Assembly (NCBI GenBank): GCA_910587305.1
Contig: CAJUKV010000001.1
Span: 168,576 to 232,575, forward strand
Source of the DNA: an uncultured Lachnospiraceae bacterium
GTDB lineage: Bacteria; Bacillota; Clostridia; Lachnospirales; Lachnospiraceae
Direction: 5' to 3'
Length of the DNA: 64,000 nucleotides
A model generated the notes under the pieces. The model did not search any database, was not told where the DNA came from, and saw only the letters and a program-made list of their open reading frames with translations. This document shows, one piece after another, positions 50,184-58,373 of this stretch; position 1 is the first letter of the stretch; the number at the start of each line of letters is the position of its first letter. The position numbers and the translations under genes were made by a program.

Positions 50184-50909
50184 TCATTTTCTTGGTAATA
50201 TTGTTGAAAAGTAATATTTTGCGCCAATATAATAGCATTCCACATAGTAAAGCGGAGTCCCGTCCTCTAACTGCATGGTACACTCCATCCGGAGCACCGG
50301 GGAATCATGGGATATCCCCAGACTTTTCTGGATTTCAATGCCGGGCATATCGGCTTCCAGCTTAATTCTGCCATCCCCCATTTTATGATGATACACTTCT
50401 TCATAAATCTGGTACAGAGAGCTTGTATCGTCCAGATGTTTCTGTAGATTAGGGCACAATTTCCGTGGGATGTAAGCAATCTCATAGGCCATAGGGCTCT
50501 CATCCCCTTTGCGGATTCTCGTAATCCGGTAACACTTCTCCTGCTCGCCGAGCAAAAGCTCTTTTACCACCTGCCGCCCGGGATTGCTGACCAGTTCGAT
50601 GGAAATAATCTCTGAGGATGGGGAAATTCCTCTGCTTTTCATCTGCTCCGTAAAGCTTTCCATTTTAGAAAGCTGATAATCGGATTTTTTGTGCTTGACA
50701 AAAGTACCCAGAGCAGGCTTTTTCACAATATAATCTTCATTCTCCAGATGTGAAAGCGCCCTGCGGATAGTGTCTCTGCTTACGCCATACTCCTCCTGAA
50801 GCTCTTTCTCTGTCTTAAGCCGGTGCCCCTGCTTATACTCTCCGCTTTCAATCTTTTCCTTCAACTGCTTATAAATTATACGATATCGGGCTTCTTTTGC
50901 TTTTTCCAT
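50184..50909 (-). CDS. GntR-family regulator, HutC/UTRA type
   Basis: 241 aa. N-terminal winged helix: ARYRIIYKQLKEKIESGEY, recognition region EEYGVSRDTIRRALSHLE; C-terminal UTRA ligand domain (from about residue 95) ending LEDGTPLYYVECYY. UTRA regulators usually sense sugar phosphates or amino-acid derivatives. ATG 50909 follows TGGAGA. It probably controls the downstream-oriented sugar module at 51.1-53.6 kb, from which it is separated by a strong terminator, and is followed closely by hisB. Confidence 0.92.
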   Translation of the reverse strand: MEKAKEARYRIIYKQLKEKIESGEYKQGHRLKTEKELQEEYGVSRDTIRRALSHLENEDYIVKKPALGTFVKHKKSDYQLSKMESFTEQMKSRGISPSSEIISIELVSNPGRQVVKELLLGEQEKCYRITRIRKGDESPMAYEIAYIPRKLCPNLQKHLDDTSSLYQIYEEVYHHKMGDGRIKLEADMPGIEIQKSLGISHDSPVLRMECTMQLEDGTPLYYVECYYIGAKYYFSTILPRK

Positions 50910-50985
50910 ATCATCTCCACAGTGAAATTCTGTTTCCGTTATTATTTTAAACCAGAAACTGCAACTTTTCCATCTCTTTTTTAAA

Positions 50986-51022
50986 AAAGGGCTTTGCCCT
51001 GAAAATTCAGGCAAAGCCCTTT
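50986..51022 (-). terminator. Terminator of the sugar module
   Basis: 17-bp stem with one bulge, AAAGGGCTTTGCC... paired with its complement, followed by a T-run on the minus strand, between the TIM-barrel gene and GntR. Confidence 0.85.
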
Positions 51023-51108
51023 GGCCACCTCTGTTGTCATGTTCCTACCGCCTGTGCCATAAATGCGTGGCCCTGGCCAAGCAGCTCCAAAACTACATAT
51101 AAAAGAAT

Positions 51109-51948
51109 TTAAATATGCAAAAATTCTCTGGCTGCTGCCGCCACCGCTTTTCCGGCCATTCCGTCAATAGCCGTTCCAATCACCAGAATATTAACCCCAG
51201 TGTCCTTAAAAGCACGGAAATTGTCGATATTAATTCCGCCCTCCGCCAACGTAGGAACCTTCACTGCTTCTACCATCGCGCACAGTCTTTCCTTCAATAC
51301 CTGTGGAATCTGTCCCGCATCGATCCCCTCATAGCTCATGCCTGTCATAAGGCCAATCATATCTGTTCCTATTTCTTCCATTTGCCTCGCCAGACGCGCC
51401 ACCTCTTCCGGCTTTTCAGCGGAAATGCCAAAAGTATGAAGATCCGTAGGCAGCCCAATATAAGCGTCCACACACAACCCATATTTATGCGCCTTTTTTA
51501 CCAGCTCCTCCAGATCGTAAAGGGAGGACTTGTGGGTGTGCAATCCATCCGCACCGGCTCTGGCCATCATTAGGAAATCCTCGTCTGTAAGAGGCATCGG
51601 CAAAATCTCTGTGAATCCTCCGGGAATACCGGTGGTAATATAAATATCTTTTCCAACCACGCTTCTAACGCCCTGTGTCACCTCTGCCATCTGCGCTACC
51701 GTAATCCCATAGCGGACCTGCTCCGCCTCATGCATGGTCGTTACGCCCTTATAGCCTCTGGCCAGTGCAACAGCAGGATGATTTGGCTCTAACATTTTAA
51801 TCCCCGCATCTACCACCGCCTTGGCCATACGGGCGTCATCTCCTGTAATGCCCGTACTGAGAATGGTGTGGCCTCCTCCTGCTTCAATCGCCTTTTTTAC
51901 TTTTTCCATAGCGGCACTCATTTTCCGTGCCATGTCATTTGTGTACAT
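51109..51948 (-). CDS. TIM-barrel phosphate-binding protein (HisA/HisF- or NanE-like)
   Basis: 279 aa. Beta-strand/loop pattern of a phosphate-binding TIM barrel: LSTGITGDD early, ADGLHTHKSS mid, and the paired phosphate loops LAEGGINIDN and ILVIGTAIDG near the C-terminus. Family members are aldolases or epimerases acting on phosphorylated sugars. ATG 51948 follows GGAGGAG. It is 51 bp after the EIIC-fusion gene, so it probably processes the sugar that protein imports. Substrate unknown. Confidence 0.75.
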   Translation of the reverse strand: MYTNDMARKMSAAMEKVKKAIEAGGGHTILSTGITGDDARMAKAVVDAGIKMLEPNHPAVALARGYKGVTTMHEAEQVRYGITVAQMAEVTQGVRSVVGKDIYITTGIPGGFTEILPMPLTDEDFLMMARAGADGLHTHKSSLYDLEELVKKAHKYGLCVDAYIGLPTDLHTFGISAEKPEEVARLARQMEEIGTDMIGLMTGMSYEGIDAGQIPQVLKERLCAMVEAVKVPTLAEGGINIDNFRAFKDTGVNILVIGTAIDGMAGKAVAAAAREFLHI

Positions 51949-51998
51949 AATTCTCCTCCATACTAACAAAAAAGTCAACTAAGCTGTCATTATCCACC

Positions 51999-53552
51999 TT
52001 ATTTATTGCGCTCGGAAAGATTGCAGATTACCGTAAGGACAGCCTGCATTGCCACTGCAACTACCATGCAGACAACTGCCAGAACCGCTTTGTCGTTGGA
52101 CATAAACGGAGCCAAAAAGCAAGGCACATATGCCGTACATTTCACGTCGAACATTCCGATAAGAAGACCTGTCACCGTAGCCGACGCAATCACAGAGGCA
52201 AAGATTTTTTTACTTGCAAACATAAAAGGATATGCCGCCTCCACAAAGGTTCCGAACCCAAGATTGATAATAATATTGGGAATGCTGGTCACGCGATCGC
52301 CGTCCTTCTTAGGCGCAATGATATTTCCAAGCTGAAGACCTGCGCAAACCATAACCATGGAGCAAAGATCGATACATCCCAGGAAACTGAAACCGGTAGA
52401 TTCCATTTCCAAAAGAATAATAGGAAGGATTGCCGCATGATACACGCCGCCCATGATGGCAAACCAGATGGCAAATCCGGCAATAGCGCCTGCCAAAATG
52501 GGGTTTACTGCCAATGCCCAGTCAATGGCCGCTTTGATCATATTTCCAATCCACAGTGCAACCGGAGCTATCAGGAACATCCCGATAAACCCGGCGGCAA
52601 GCCCTGCAATTCCACCCGCCGCAATATTGGCAGTGGTACCGGGTACTTTGTATTTGAAACAAAGAGAAATAATATAATAGGCAAAAATTCCTGCTATGAT
52701 ACCTGTACAGAGCCCCCCTATGATGCCTCCGTCAATGGAAAGCGCCCCTGCAACAATTCCTGCAACAATTCCCACTTCATCCAGCCCGGATACCTGCTTA
52801 GCAGCAATAGCTGCCAGAATTATGGGAAGATAGCCTACCAGTGTATTAAAAACTTCCTCCAGCACGCTAAGCCCCGGAATCTTACTCAGCGCCAGGCAAA
52901 GCGCCATGGCGATAAAGCCAGGCATGGACGCCATCATAATCCCTCTGAAATTGATTCTTTTCCACACACTGCCTTCCTGAACCTGTCCGCCGCCTGATGA
53001 ACCGATGATAGGAGAATATTTCAGCTTCCATTCCTTTGATAAAGCCGAAACCGCGGAGATCGCCCGTGTCCTGTTTGTGGTCCCTGTGGTTCCTGATGCT
53101 GCGATCACGCGGCAGCCCATAGCCTGCGTATTTGCCATGGAGGTTCCGCCTGTGCCTGCACAGGGAATTTTCTTTTCTGCAGCCGCCGTCAGCGCCTGAT
53201 GATTAACCCCATTTGGATCACAGCTTAAAAGCATGATGCCGTCAATCTCACCTTTTCTGATCAGCTCCGCCAGCTCCTGATCCGTCTCCTCTGCCATCCG
53301 GTTAATTTCTTTTAAGGTTTTTTCTTCACTGCTTCCTATTGTGTTTTTACCTGAAAGCGTCCACAGTCTGGCTTTGGCGTCCATGGAAATATTGTCCATG
53401 GAGGTACTTGTTCCGATAAACTGAACGTAGGAGACTTCGATTCCGGCAGATTCCGCCTGAACGAACACCTCATGCATCATTTTTTCCGGATCTGCGCCGC
53501 CCTGATTATACAAATTTCCGCCGCTGCTTCCAATAATTGCTAAATGTTTCAT
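51999..53552 (-). CDS. EIIC-like PTS permease fused to an unusual N-terminal domain
   Basis: 517 aa. Residues 1-190 form a soluble Rossmann-like domain (AIIGSSGGNL at the start, DGIMLLSCDPNGVNH, GTGGTSMANT, GTTGTTNRTRA). Residues 200-517 form about ten membrane segments similar to fructose-type EIIC. The N-domain lacks the EIIB-fructose phosphocysteine motif and is not EIIA. No EIIA or EIIB is encoded nearby. An AAGGAGGGCGG site precedes the ATG. Sugar import is likely; the phosphorylation route is unclear. Confidence 0.75.
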   Translation of the reverse strand: MKHLAIIGSSGGNLYNQGGADPEKMMHEVFVQAESAGIEVSYVQFIGTSTSMDNISMDAKARLWTLSGKNTIGSSEEKTLKEINRMAEETDQELAELIRKGEIDGIMLLSCDPNGVNHQALTAAAEKKIPCAGTGGTSMANTQAMGCRVIAASGTTGTTNRTRAISAVSALSKEWKLKYSPIIGSSGGGQVQEGSVWKRINFRGIMMASMPGFIAMALCLALSKIPGLSVLEEVFNTLVGYLPIILAAIAAKQVSGLDEVGIVAGIVAGALSIDGGIIGGLCTGIIAGIFAYYIISLCFKYKVPGTTANIAAGGIAGLAAGFIGMFLIAPVALWIGNMIKAAIDWALAVNPILAGAIAGFAIWFAIMGGVYHAAILPIILLEMESTGFSFLGCIDLCSMVMVCAGLQLGNIIAPKKDGDRVTSIPNIIINLGFGTFVEAAYPFMFASKKIFASVIASATVTGLLIGMFDVKCTAYVPCFLAPFMSNDKAVLAVVCMVVAVAMQAVLTVICNLSERNK

Positions 53553-53882
53553 CTTCCGCCCTCCTTATGTATGTTCGTACTCGTTTTTACAAGCTACCTA
53601 CACGATATCATAATATACGTACATTTGTAAATCGGATGAATCGCCAATAAAAAAGTTAATATTTGTGCATTATGCACAATAAATGTGATTTAAATTTGTA
53701 TATTATATACATTTTGTTTCTTATGAATGCATTCATTTACTCTCAAATGTATGGTTTTTATCCATTTAATTTTCTTTATTTGGATCTAAACAATCAAGTA
53801 GGAAAGACTTTCTCCCTATTTAGCGCGTGGGGCATTTGTTGCATAGCAGCGGTTTTCCTCATGCTCCCCATGCACAAAACAA
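53553..53882. other. Intergenic region upstream of the EIIC-fusion gene
   Basis: Two half-palindromic GTACG-containing motifs (TGTTCGTACTC near 53571-53582 and TACGTACATTTG near 53617-53628) could be GntR operator half-sites. A 101-codon plus-strand frame here is AT-rich and has no ribosome site, so it is not called. Confidence 0.4.
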
Positions 53883-53917
53883 AAAAGTATAGAAGAAATT
53901 TCATCTTCCATACTTTT
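53883..53917 (-). terminator. Terminator of the S41 protease gene
   Basis: AAAAGTAT-x-GAAGA / TCTTC-x-ATACTTTT stem with T-run on the minus strand, about 50 bp after the stop. Confidence 0.8.
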
Positions 53918-53964
53918 CCATTTTTTAATATTAAAAACTCTTTTTTTAATTGTTTTTCTAAGCT

Positions 53965-55269
53965 TTAACCTATTTCCTTTTTTAATATTTCTATCGCCTT
54001 TTCCACCTGATTATCGCTTTCGTCAGCCTCATTGGCATCATAATCATATTCCAGCTCAATATCCGGCTCAATCCCTACACCATGAATATTTCTTCCGGTA
54101 GGTGTATAATAAGCGCTGATGGTCAGCTTAAGAGCTGTTCCATCCTCCAGCCGGTGTATCTGCTGGACAATCCCTTTTCCGTACGTGGTCGTCCCGACCA
54201 GCGTTCCTTTATGGTAGTCCTGAATCGCCCCTGCCAATATCTCCGACGCGCTTGCTGAATATTCATTTACTAATACTACCAGCGGAATATCCAGCTCCCT
54301 GTCCCCATCGCAGGTATATTCCTTACGCGTTCCCTGTTTATCCTCCGTATAGACAATAAGACCCTTCGGCAAAATTTTTCTTGCGATTTCAACTACTGCG
54401 CTGAGATCGCCGCCAGGATTGCTGCGCAAATCAAGTATCATTCCTTCCATACCGTTCCCACGCAGCTCTGCCATTGCCTCCGTATATTGATCTACCGTCA
54501 CAGTGTCAAATTCCCGAATACGCAGGTAACCAATATTGTCGGCGTCCTCCAGCATACCGCTGTCCACGGTTGTCGTTTCAAGCCGCTTACTGCGCTTTAT
54601 CTCCAGTCTCTGGAAATCCACCTCGCCTTCCCTGTAAATAGTCAGACGTACCGTAGTTCCTTCCCGTCCCTTTACCAGACTGACCACCTGTGTCAGGCTC
54701 ATTCCCTGGGTTGACTCCCCGTCAACCTCGTAAATGATATCTCCTTCCCGCAAGCCTGCTTCTTCCGCAGGAGATTTTTCCATAACGCCATTAATCATAG
54801 CCATATTCATCTGCTTACTCATAGAAATGTAAGCGCCAATTCCGTAAGAAATTCCCTGGTTACTGTTTATTACTTCTTCCAGTTCTTCCCTGGAATAATA
54901 TTCGGAGTAAGGATCGCCTAAGGAATTTACCATCCCCTTATAGATACCTTCCCGCAATTCTTCCTCATCTACCTTATCTTCATAGTAGTAATACTCGCTG
55001 ATGGCATCTTCGATAACCTTCATCTTTTCAAAGGTGTCAGTGGTTATTACACTTTTCCGGTTACTTTCCGCCGCCGCATCCACTGCCCGTCCCTTATATA
55101 ACCGGTAAAGCGCTCCTCCTGCACAAACACAGGTAAAAAGCAAAGAAATAATAAGCATTCCTGTAATCAGACCCTTCAAAAAATCTCCGGAATGTCTTTT
55201 GTTTTCGCTTTCCTTAACCGGTTCCTCCTGCTCCCAGGTTCTTTTGTCTGTTTCCTCTGATTTATCCAC
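53965..55269 (-). CDS. S41 family C-terminal processing protease (CtpA-like)
   Basis: 434 aa. One N-terminal membrane anchor (about 35-57), a PDZ domain (GIGAYISMSKQ to REGDIIYEVDGEST), and the S41 core with catalytic Ser in NEYSASASEI and Lys in GTTTYGKGIVQ. It degrades or processes cell-envelope proteins outside the membrane. GTG start with GGAGAG upstream. Last gene of the ftsE-ftsX-M23-S41 operon, about 100 bp after the M23 gene. Confidence 0.94.
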   Translation of the reverse strand: MDKSEETDKRTWEQEEPVKESENKRHSGDFLKGLITGMLIISLLFTCVCAGGALYRLYKGRAVDAAAESNRKSVITTDTFEKMKVIEDAISEYYYYEDKVDEEELREGIYKGMVNSLGDPYSEYYSREELEEVINSNQGISYGIGAYISMSKQMNMAMINGVMEKSPAEEAGLREGDIIYEVDGESTQGMSLTQVVSLVKGREGTTVRLTIYREGEVDFQRLEIKRSKRLETTTVDSGMLEDADNIGYLRIREFDTVTVDQYTEAMAELRGNGMEGMILDLRSNPGGDLSAVVEIARKILPKGLIVYTEDKQGTRKEYTCDGDRELDIPLVVLVNEYSASASEILAGAIQDYHKGTLVGTTTYGKGIVQQIHRLEDGTALKLTISAYYTPTGRNIHGVGIEPDIELEYDYDANEADESDNQVEKAIEILKKEIG

Positions 55270-55326
55270 GCAAATCTCTCCATTTCGAATTTTTATTTAG
55301 AAATTCCCCATACTTTCGGTCAAAAA

Positions 55327-55357
55327 CCCGCAAATTTAGGTGCGGGCACAAATTTGC
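55327..55357 (-). terminator. Intercistronic hairpin between the M23 and S41 genes
   Basis: CCCGCA / TGCGGG stem followed by T5 on the minus strand (55341-55346 with 55327-55332). GCAAATTT (55350-55357, read on minus) can instead pair with AAATTTGC (55330-55337), which excludes the first stem. It carries the TTTGTG flank. Confidence 0.65.
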
Positions 55358-55366
55358 TAATTACAT

Positions 55367-56587
55367 TTAGCCGCCTAAATAATTCCTCGGATTTACATAA
55401 CTTCCATTCAGCCTCACGCCAAAGTGCAAATGGTTCCCTGTGGAACGCCCTGTGCTTCCCACCGCGGCAATCTTCGCCCCCTTTGATACTTCCGCCCCCT
55501 TAGAAACGTAAAGGGCGGATGCATGCATATAAATGGTATACAGGCCGTCGCCGTGATCTATCATAATATAGTTTCCCATACTACCGCTGTAAGCTGCCGC
55601 TACCACTGTCCCGTCATATGCCGCCAGAATCGGACTCCCCCCCGGAGCTGCCATATCCAGTCCATTGTGGAACTTGGTAACCTTTAAAATAGGGTGTGGG
55701 CGATTTCCATATTCATCCGAAATCCTTGTATAAGAGGGAGCCGGCCAGGCAAACATACCTCCGTCATACCTGCGGGCCTGTTCGGCCGCCAGCTTCTTCT
55801 TTTCCTCCGCAACCGCTGCCTCCAGCGCCGCAATGGTTTCATTCTCCGCTGCAATGCTGGCCTCGTATTCCTTAATCGCCGCCTCCTGGCTTTGAATATC
55901 TCCTGACACCTTATAAATTTCATGTTCCTTGGTTGCAATCAGCTCATTTAAAGAAGCCTCCTCCTCCTTGGCCGCCGCTTTTGCTTCCTCCAATACATCC
56001 TTTTCTTCTTCTAGTCCTTCCTTACAAAGAGCCACATATTCCGCATACGCCACATACTCATCCAGCATCTTCCTGTCATAGGAGGAAAGCATTTCTATGT
56101 AATCTGCCTTATTGAGCATATCGCCAAAGCTTTTCGCTCCCATAAAAAGCTCTAAAAACAGAGTATCCCCTTTTTCATACATAAACTTAATGCGGCTTTT
56201 CATGGCCTCATACTGGGTCTGCTGGGTATCGATGGCTTCCTCGAGCTCCTTTGTTTTTGCCTCAATCTCCTTTTCCTTTTCCTCCACCATTGCCTTCAGT
56301 TCATCCAGTTTCGCCTGAATATTCGCCAAATCCGCGTCAAGCTCCGCCACATAATTTGCCAGATCCGCTTTGGAAGCTTCCAGCTTCTTTTTCAATGCTT
56401 TTACATCCGTAAGCCCGCTCTGCAGTGCTTTTTTTTCTTCCTTTGCCTTATCAATTTCCGCTTCTTTCTTTTTAATGCTGTCATTGGTCAATTCGCTGGC
56501 ATAAGCAGTTGTTTCACATTTACAGGCAATTCCCAAAACAAGTCCAAGGCAAATCAGCACACAGGCCATATTTCTCCATCGCTTCAT
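55367..56587 (-). CDS. Murein hydrolase activator / M23 peptidase (PcsB/EnvC-like)
   Basis: 406 aa. Signal peptide (about 1-30), long coiled coil (35-270, e.g. KALKKKLEASKADL), then a C-terminal M23 LytM domain: HNGLDMAAPGG and HLHFGVRLNG hold the zinc ligands, so it may be active. In division operons such proteins sit outside the membrane and are switched by FtsEX. ATG 56587 follows GAGGTG. It is 13 bp after ftsX, which supports the functional link. Confidence 0.92.
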   Translation of the reverse strand: MKRWRNMACVLICLGLVLGIACKCETTAYASELTNDSIKKKEAEIDKAKEEKKALQSGLTDVKALKKKLEASKADLANYVAELDADLANIQAKLDELKAMVEEKEKEIEAKTKELEEAIDTQQTQYEAMKSRIKFMYEKGDTLFLELFMGAKSFGDMLNKADYIEMLSSYDRKMLDEYVAYAEYVALCKEGLEEEKDVLEEAKAAAKEEEASLNELIATKEHEIYKVSGDIQSQEAAIKEYEASIAAENETIAALEAAVAEEKKKLAAEQARRYDGGMFAWPAPSYTRISDEYGNRPHPILKVTKFHNGLDMAAPGGSPILAAYDGTVVAAAYSGSMGNYIMIDHGDGLYTIYMHASALYVSKGAEVSKGAKIAAVGSTGRSTGNHLHFGVRLNGSYVNPRNYLGG

Positions 56588-56600
56588 CCATTCACCTCAA

Positions 56601-57497
56601 TCACACCTTAAGATGTTTCCTGACCGTAGTCACACTGCCTAAAAATCCCATGCCTACTCCCATAATAATGGATGCCGGCAGCAAAGTATTGAAAATAACT
56701 TCCACTGGCAAAAAAGATAATAATTTTGTCAAAATAGAAAATCTTAACATAATATATTCAATCACTTTTTCATAAAGAACATACAGAATCCCAATCGGTA
56801 TCAATGCGCCGACCATTCCAATCATCATGCCCTCAATGACAAACGGCGCACGCACAAAAAAATCTGTGGCGCCAATGTATTTCATAATATTAATTTCTTC
56901 CTTTCGCACTGAAATCCCAATTGTTACCGTATTACTTATAAGGAAAATAGATACCGCAAATAAAATAGCTATGATGCCTACCGAAATGTATGCCACCAGC
57001 GCGTTCACTCCCGTAAGAGTAGAGGCCATAACCTCAGATCTGTTTACCAGCCTGATTCCTTCCGTCTCCTCCAGATAGGTTACCAGTGCGGGCTGCATAG
57101 ACACGTCGCTTAAGTAAATTTCGTAGCTGGCCGAATTTTCCAATGGATTCTCCGTAAAGCCATCCGAATATTCGCCAAGGTATTCTTCTTTAAACTCCGC
57201 CCATGCTTCATCCGCTGATTTGAATACTATTTTTGAAACTTCCGTGCGTTTTTCAATCATTGCGCCTATTTCCTGGATCCGTTCCTGACTGATACCATTG
57301 TCAAAAAAGACCGTTACCGACATTCCTTCTTCCGCATTCTTTACAATACTCTGGAAGTTCATCACGATGGCATAAAACAGTCCAAACAAAAATAAACAAG
57401 CGCCAATCGTGGCTATAGACGCCAATGAAAACCATTTATTCCTGAAAATATTGATAATTCCCTGTTTGATAGTATAAAAAAATGTACTAATCCTCAT
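56601..57497 (-). CDS. ftsX: Cell division protein FtsX
   Basis: 298 aa. N-terminal membrane segment (about 22-44), large extracellular loop (45-170), then three membrane segments; the permease tail FLGSVTTVRKHL is typical. FtsX, with FtsE, transmits ATP hydrolysis to the M23 protein encoded next. ATG 57497 overlaps the ftsE stop by 11 bp. Confidence 0.95.
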   Translation of the reverse strand: MRISTFFYTIKQGIINIFRNKWFSLASIATIGACLFLFGLFYAIVMNFQSIVKNAEEGMSVTVFFDNGISQERIQEIGAMIEKRTEVSKIVFKSADEAWAEFKEEYLGEYSDGFTENPLENSASYEIYLSDVSMQPALVTYLEETEGIRLVNRSEVMASTLTGVNALVAYISVGIIAILFAVSIFLISNTVTIGISVRKEEINIMKYIGATDFFVRAPFVIEGMMIGMVGALIPIGILYVLYEKVIEYIMLRFSILTKLLSFLPVEVIFNTLLPASIIMGVGMGFLGSVTTVRKHLKV

Positions 57498-58233
57498 CTA
57501 TGTAGCCACCTTTTTCTTCGTCGCTTACAATGACGCCTTTCTTCATTGTAACAACCCTCTTTTGCATCGCGTTGACTATCTCACGATTATGGGTTACTAC
57601 AAGCACCGTAGTTCCGTTTTCATTGATCTGCTCGAGCAGTTTCATGATTTCCCATGAATTTTTAGGATCCAGATTACCGGTAGGCTCATCTGCCAGGAGA
57701 ATGCTTGGTTGATTGATTAACGCTCTGGCAATTGCCACCCTTTGCTGTTCTCCTCCCGAGAGCTGCCTTGGTTTCGCCTTATATTTCCCTGCCAGCCCTA
57801 CAATTGCCAGAATGCTGGGAACATTTCTTTTAATTTCTTTATTGGATACCTGTATAATACGCTGCGCAAAGGCCACATTTTCATATACATTCCTGTCCTT
57901 CAAAAGTCGGAAATCCTGAAAAACAATGCCAAGATTTCTGCGGAATTTCGGTATTTTCCTATGGCGTATACGCACCAAATCGTACCCCATTACATTGATA
58001 TCGCCCGAAGTTGGCACAAGCTCCCGAAGCAGGAGCTTAATCATAGTTGATTTCCCTGACCCGCTGTCCCCCACAATAAAAACGAATTCGCCCCTTTTAA
58101 TATGCAGGCTGACTCCGTTTAGCGCAGGGGCGCCTGTGGCATATGCCTTACTCACATTGTTGAGTGTAATTATTTCATCGCTCCCGGAAATATGCTTTCT
58201 TCTTCTCCTGCTTTTTGCATCACTTCTTACCAC
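57487..58233 (-). CDS. ftsE: Cell division ATP-binding protein FtsE
   Basis: 248 aa ABC ATPase. Walker A VGDSGSGKST, signature LSGGEQQRVAIARA, Walker B ILLADEPTGNLD. A 16-residue basic extension (RRRRKH) precedes the usual start of the domain. GTG 58233 follows GGAGGATAACC. It drives FtsX at the division site. Preceded by the copy-B repeat. Confidence 0.95.
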   Translation of the reverse strand: MVRSDAKSRRRRKHISGSDEIITLNNVSKAYATGAPALNGVSLHIKRGEFVFIVGDSGSGKSTMIKLLLRELVPTSGDINVMGYDLVRIRHRKIPKFRRNLGIVFQDFRLLKDRNVYENVAFAQRIIQVSNKEIKRNVPSILAIVGLAGKYKAKPRQLSGGEQQRVAIARALINQPSILLADEPTGNLDPKNSWEIMKLLEQINENGTTVLVVTHNREIVNAMQKRVVTMKKGVIVSDEEKGGYIDED

Positions 58234-58272
58234 GGTTATCCTCCACTTGTACTTTCACACTTCCAAACATCA

Positions 58273-58358
58273 GTAGAATCGCCTTTAGCGATTCTACGCG
58301 AGATGATTTAGATTTTCTTAGGCGGCGTATTCTGCCGTATTAGAAAATCTTCATCTCG
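58273..58358 (-). repeat. Two-hairpin intercistronic element, copy B
   Basis: Hairpin 1: GTAGAATCGC / GCGATTCTAC (58273-58282, 58288-58297). Hairpin 2: outer CGAGATGA / TCATCTCG (58299-58306, 58351-58358) with a long inner stem around GGCGGCGTATTCTGCC. It matches copy A (5505-5590) closely, including a paired A-T to T-A change in hairpin 1. Confidence 0.85.
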
Positions 58359-58373
58359 TTTCCACACATAATT

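Noticed and set aside
53663..53968. 101-codon plus-strand frame upstream of the EIIC-fusion gene
   Set aside because: AT-driven frame rich in Phe/Tyr/Asn, no ribosome site, and it runs through the S41 terminator into the end of that gene.
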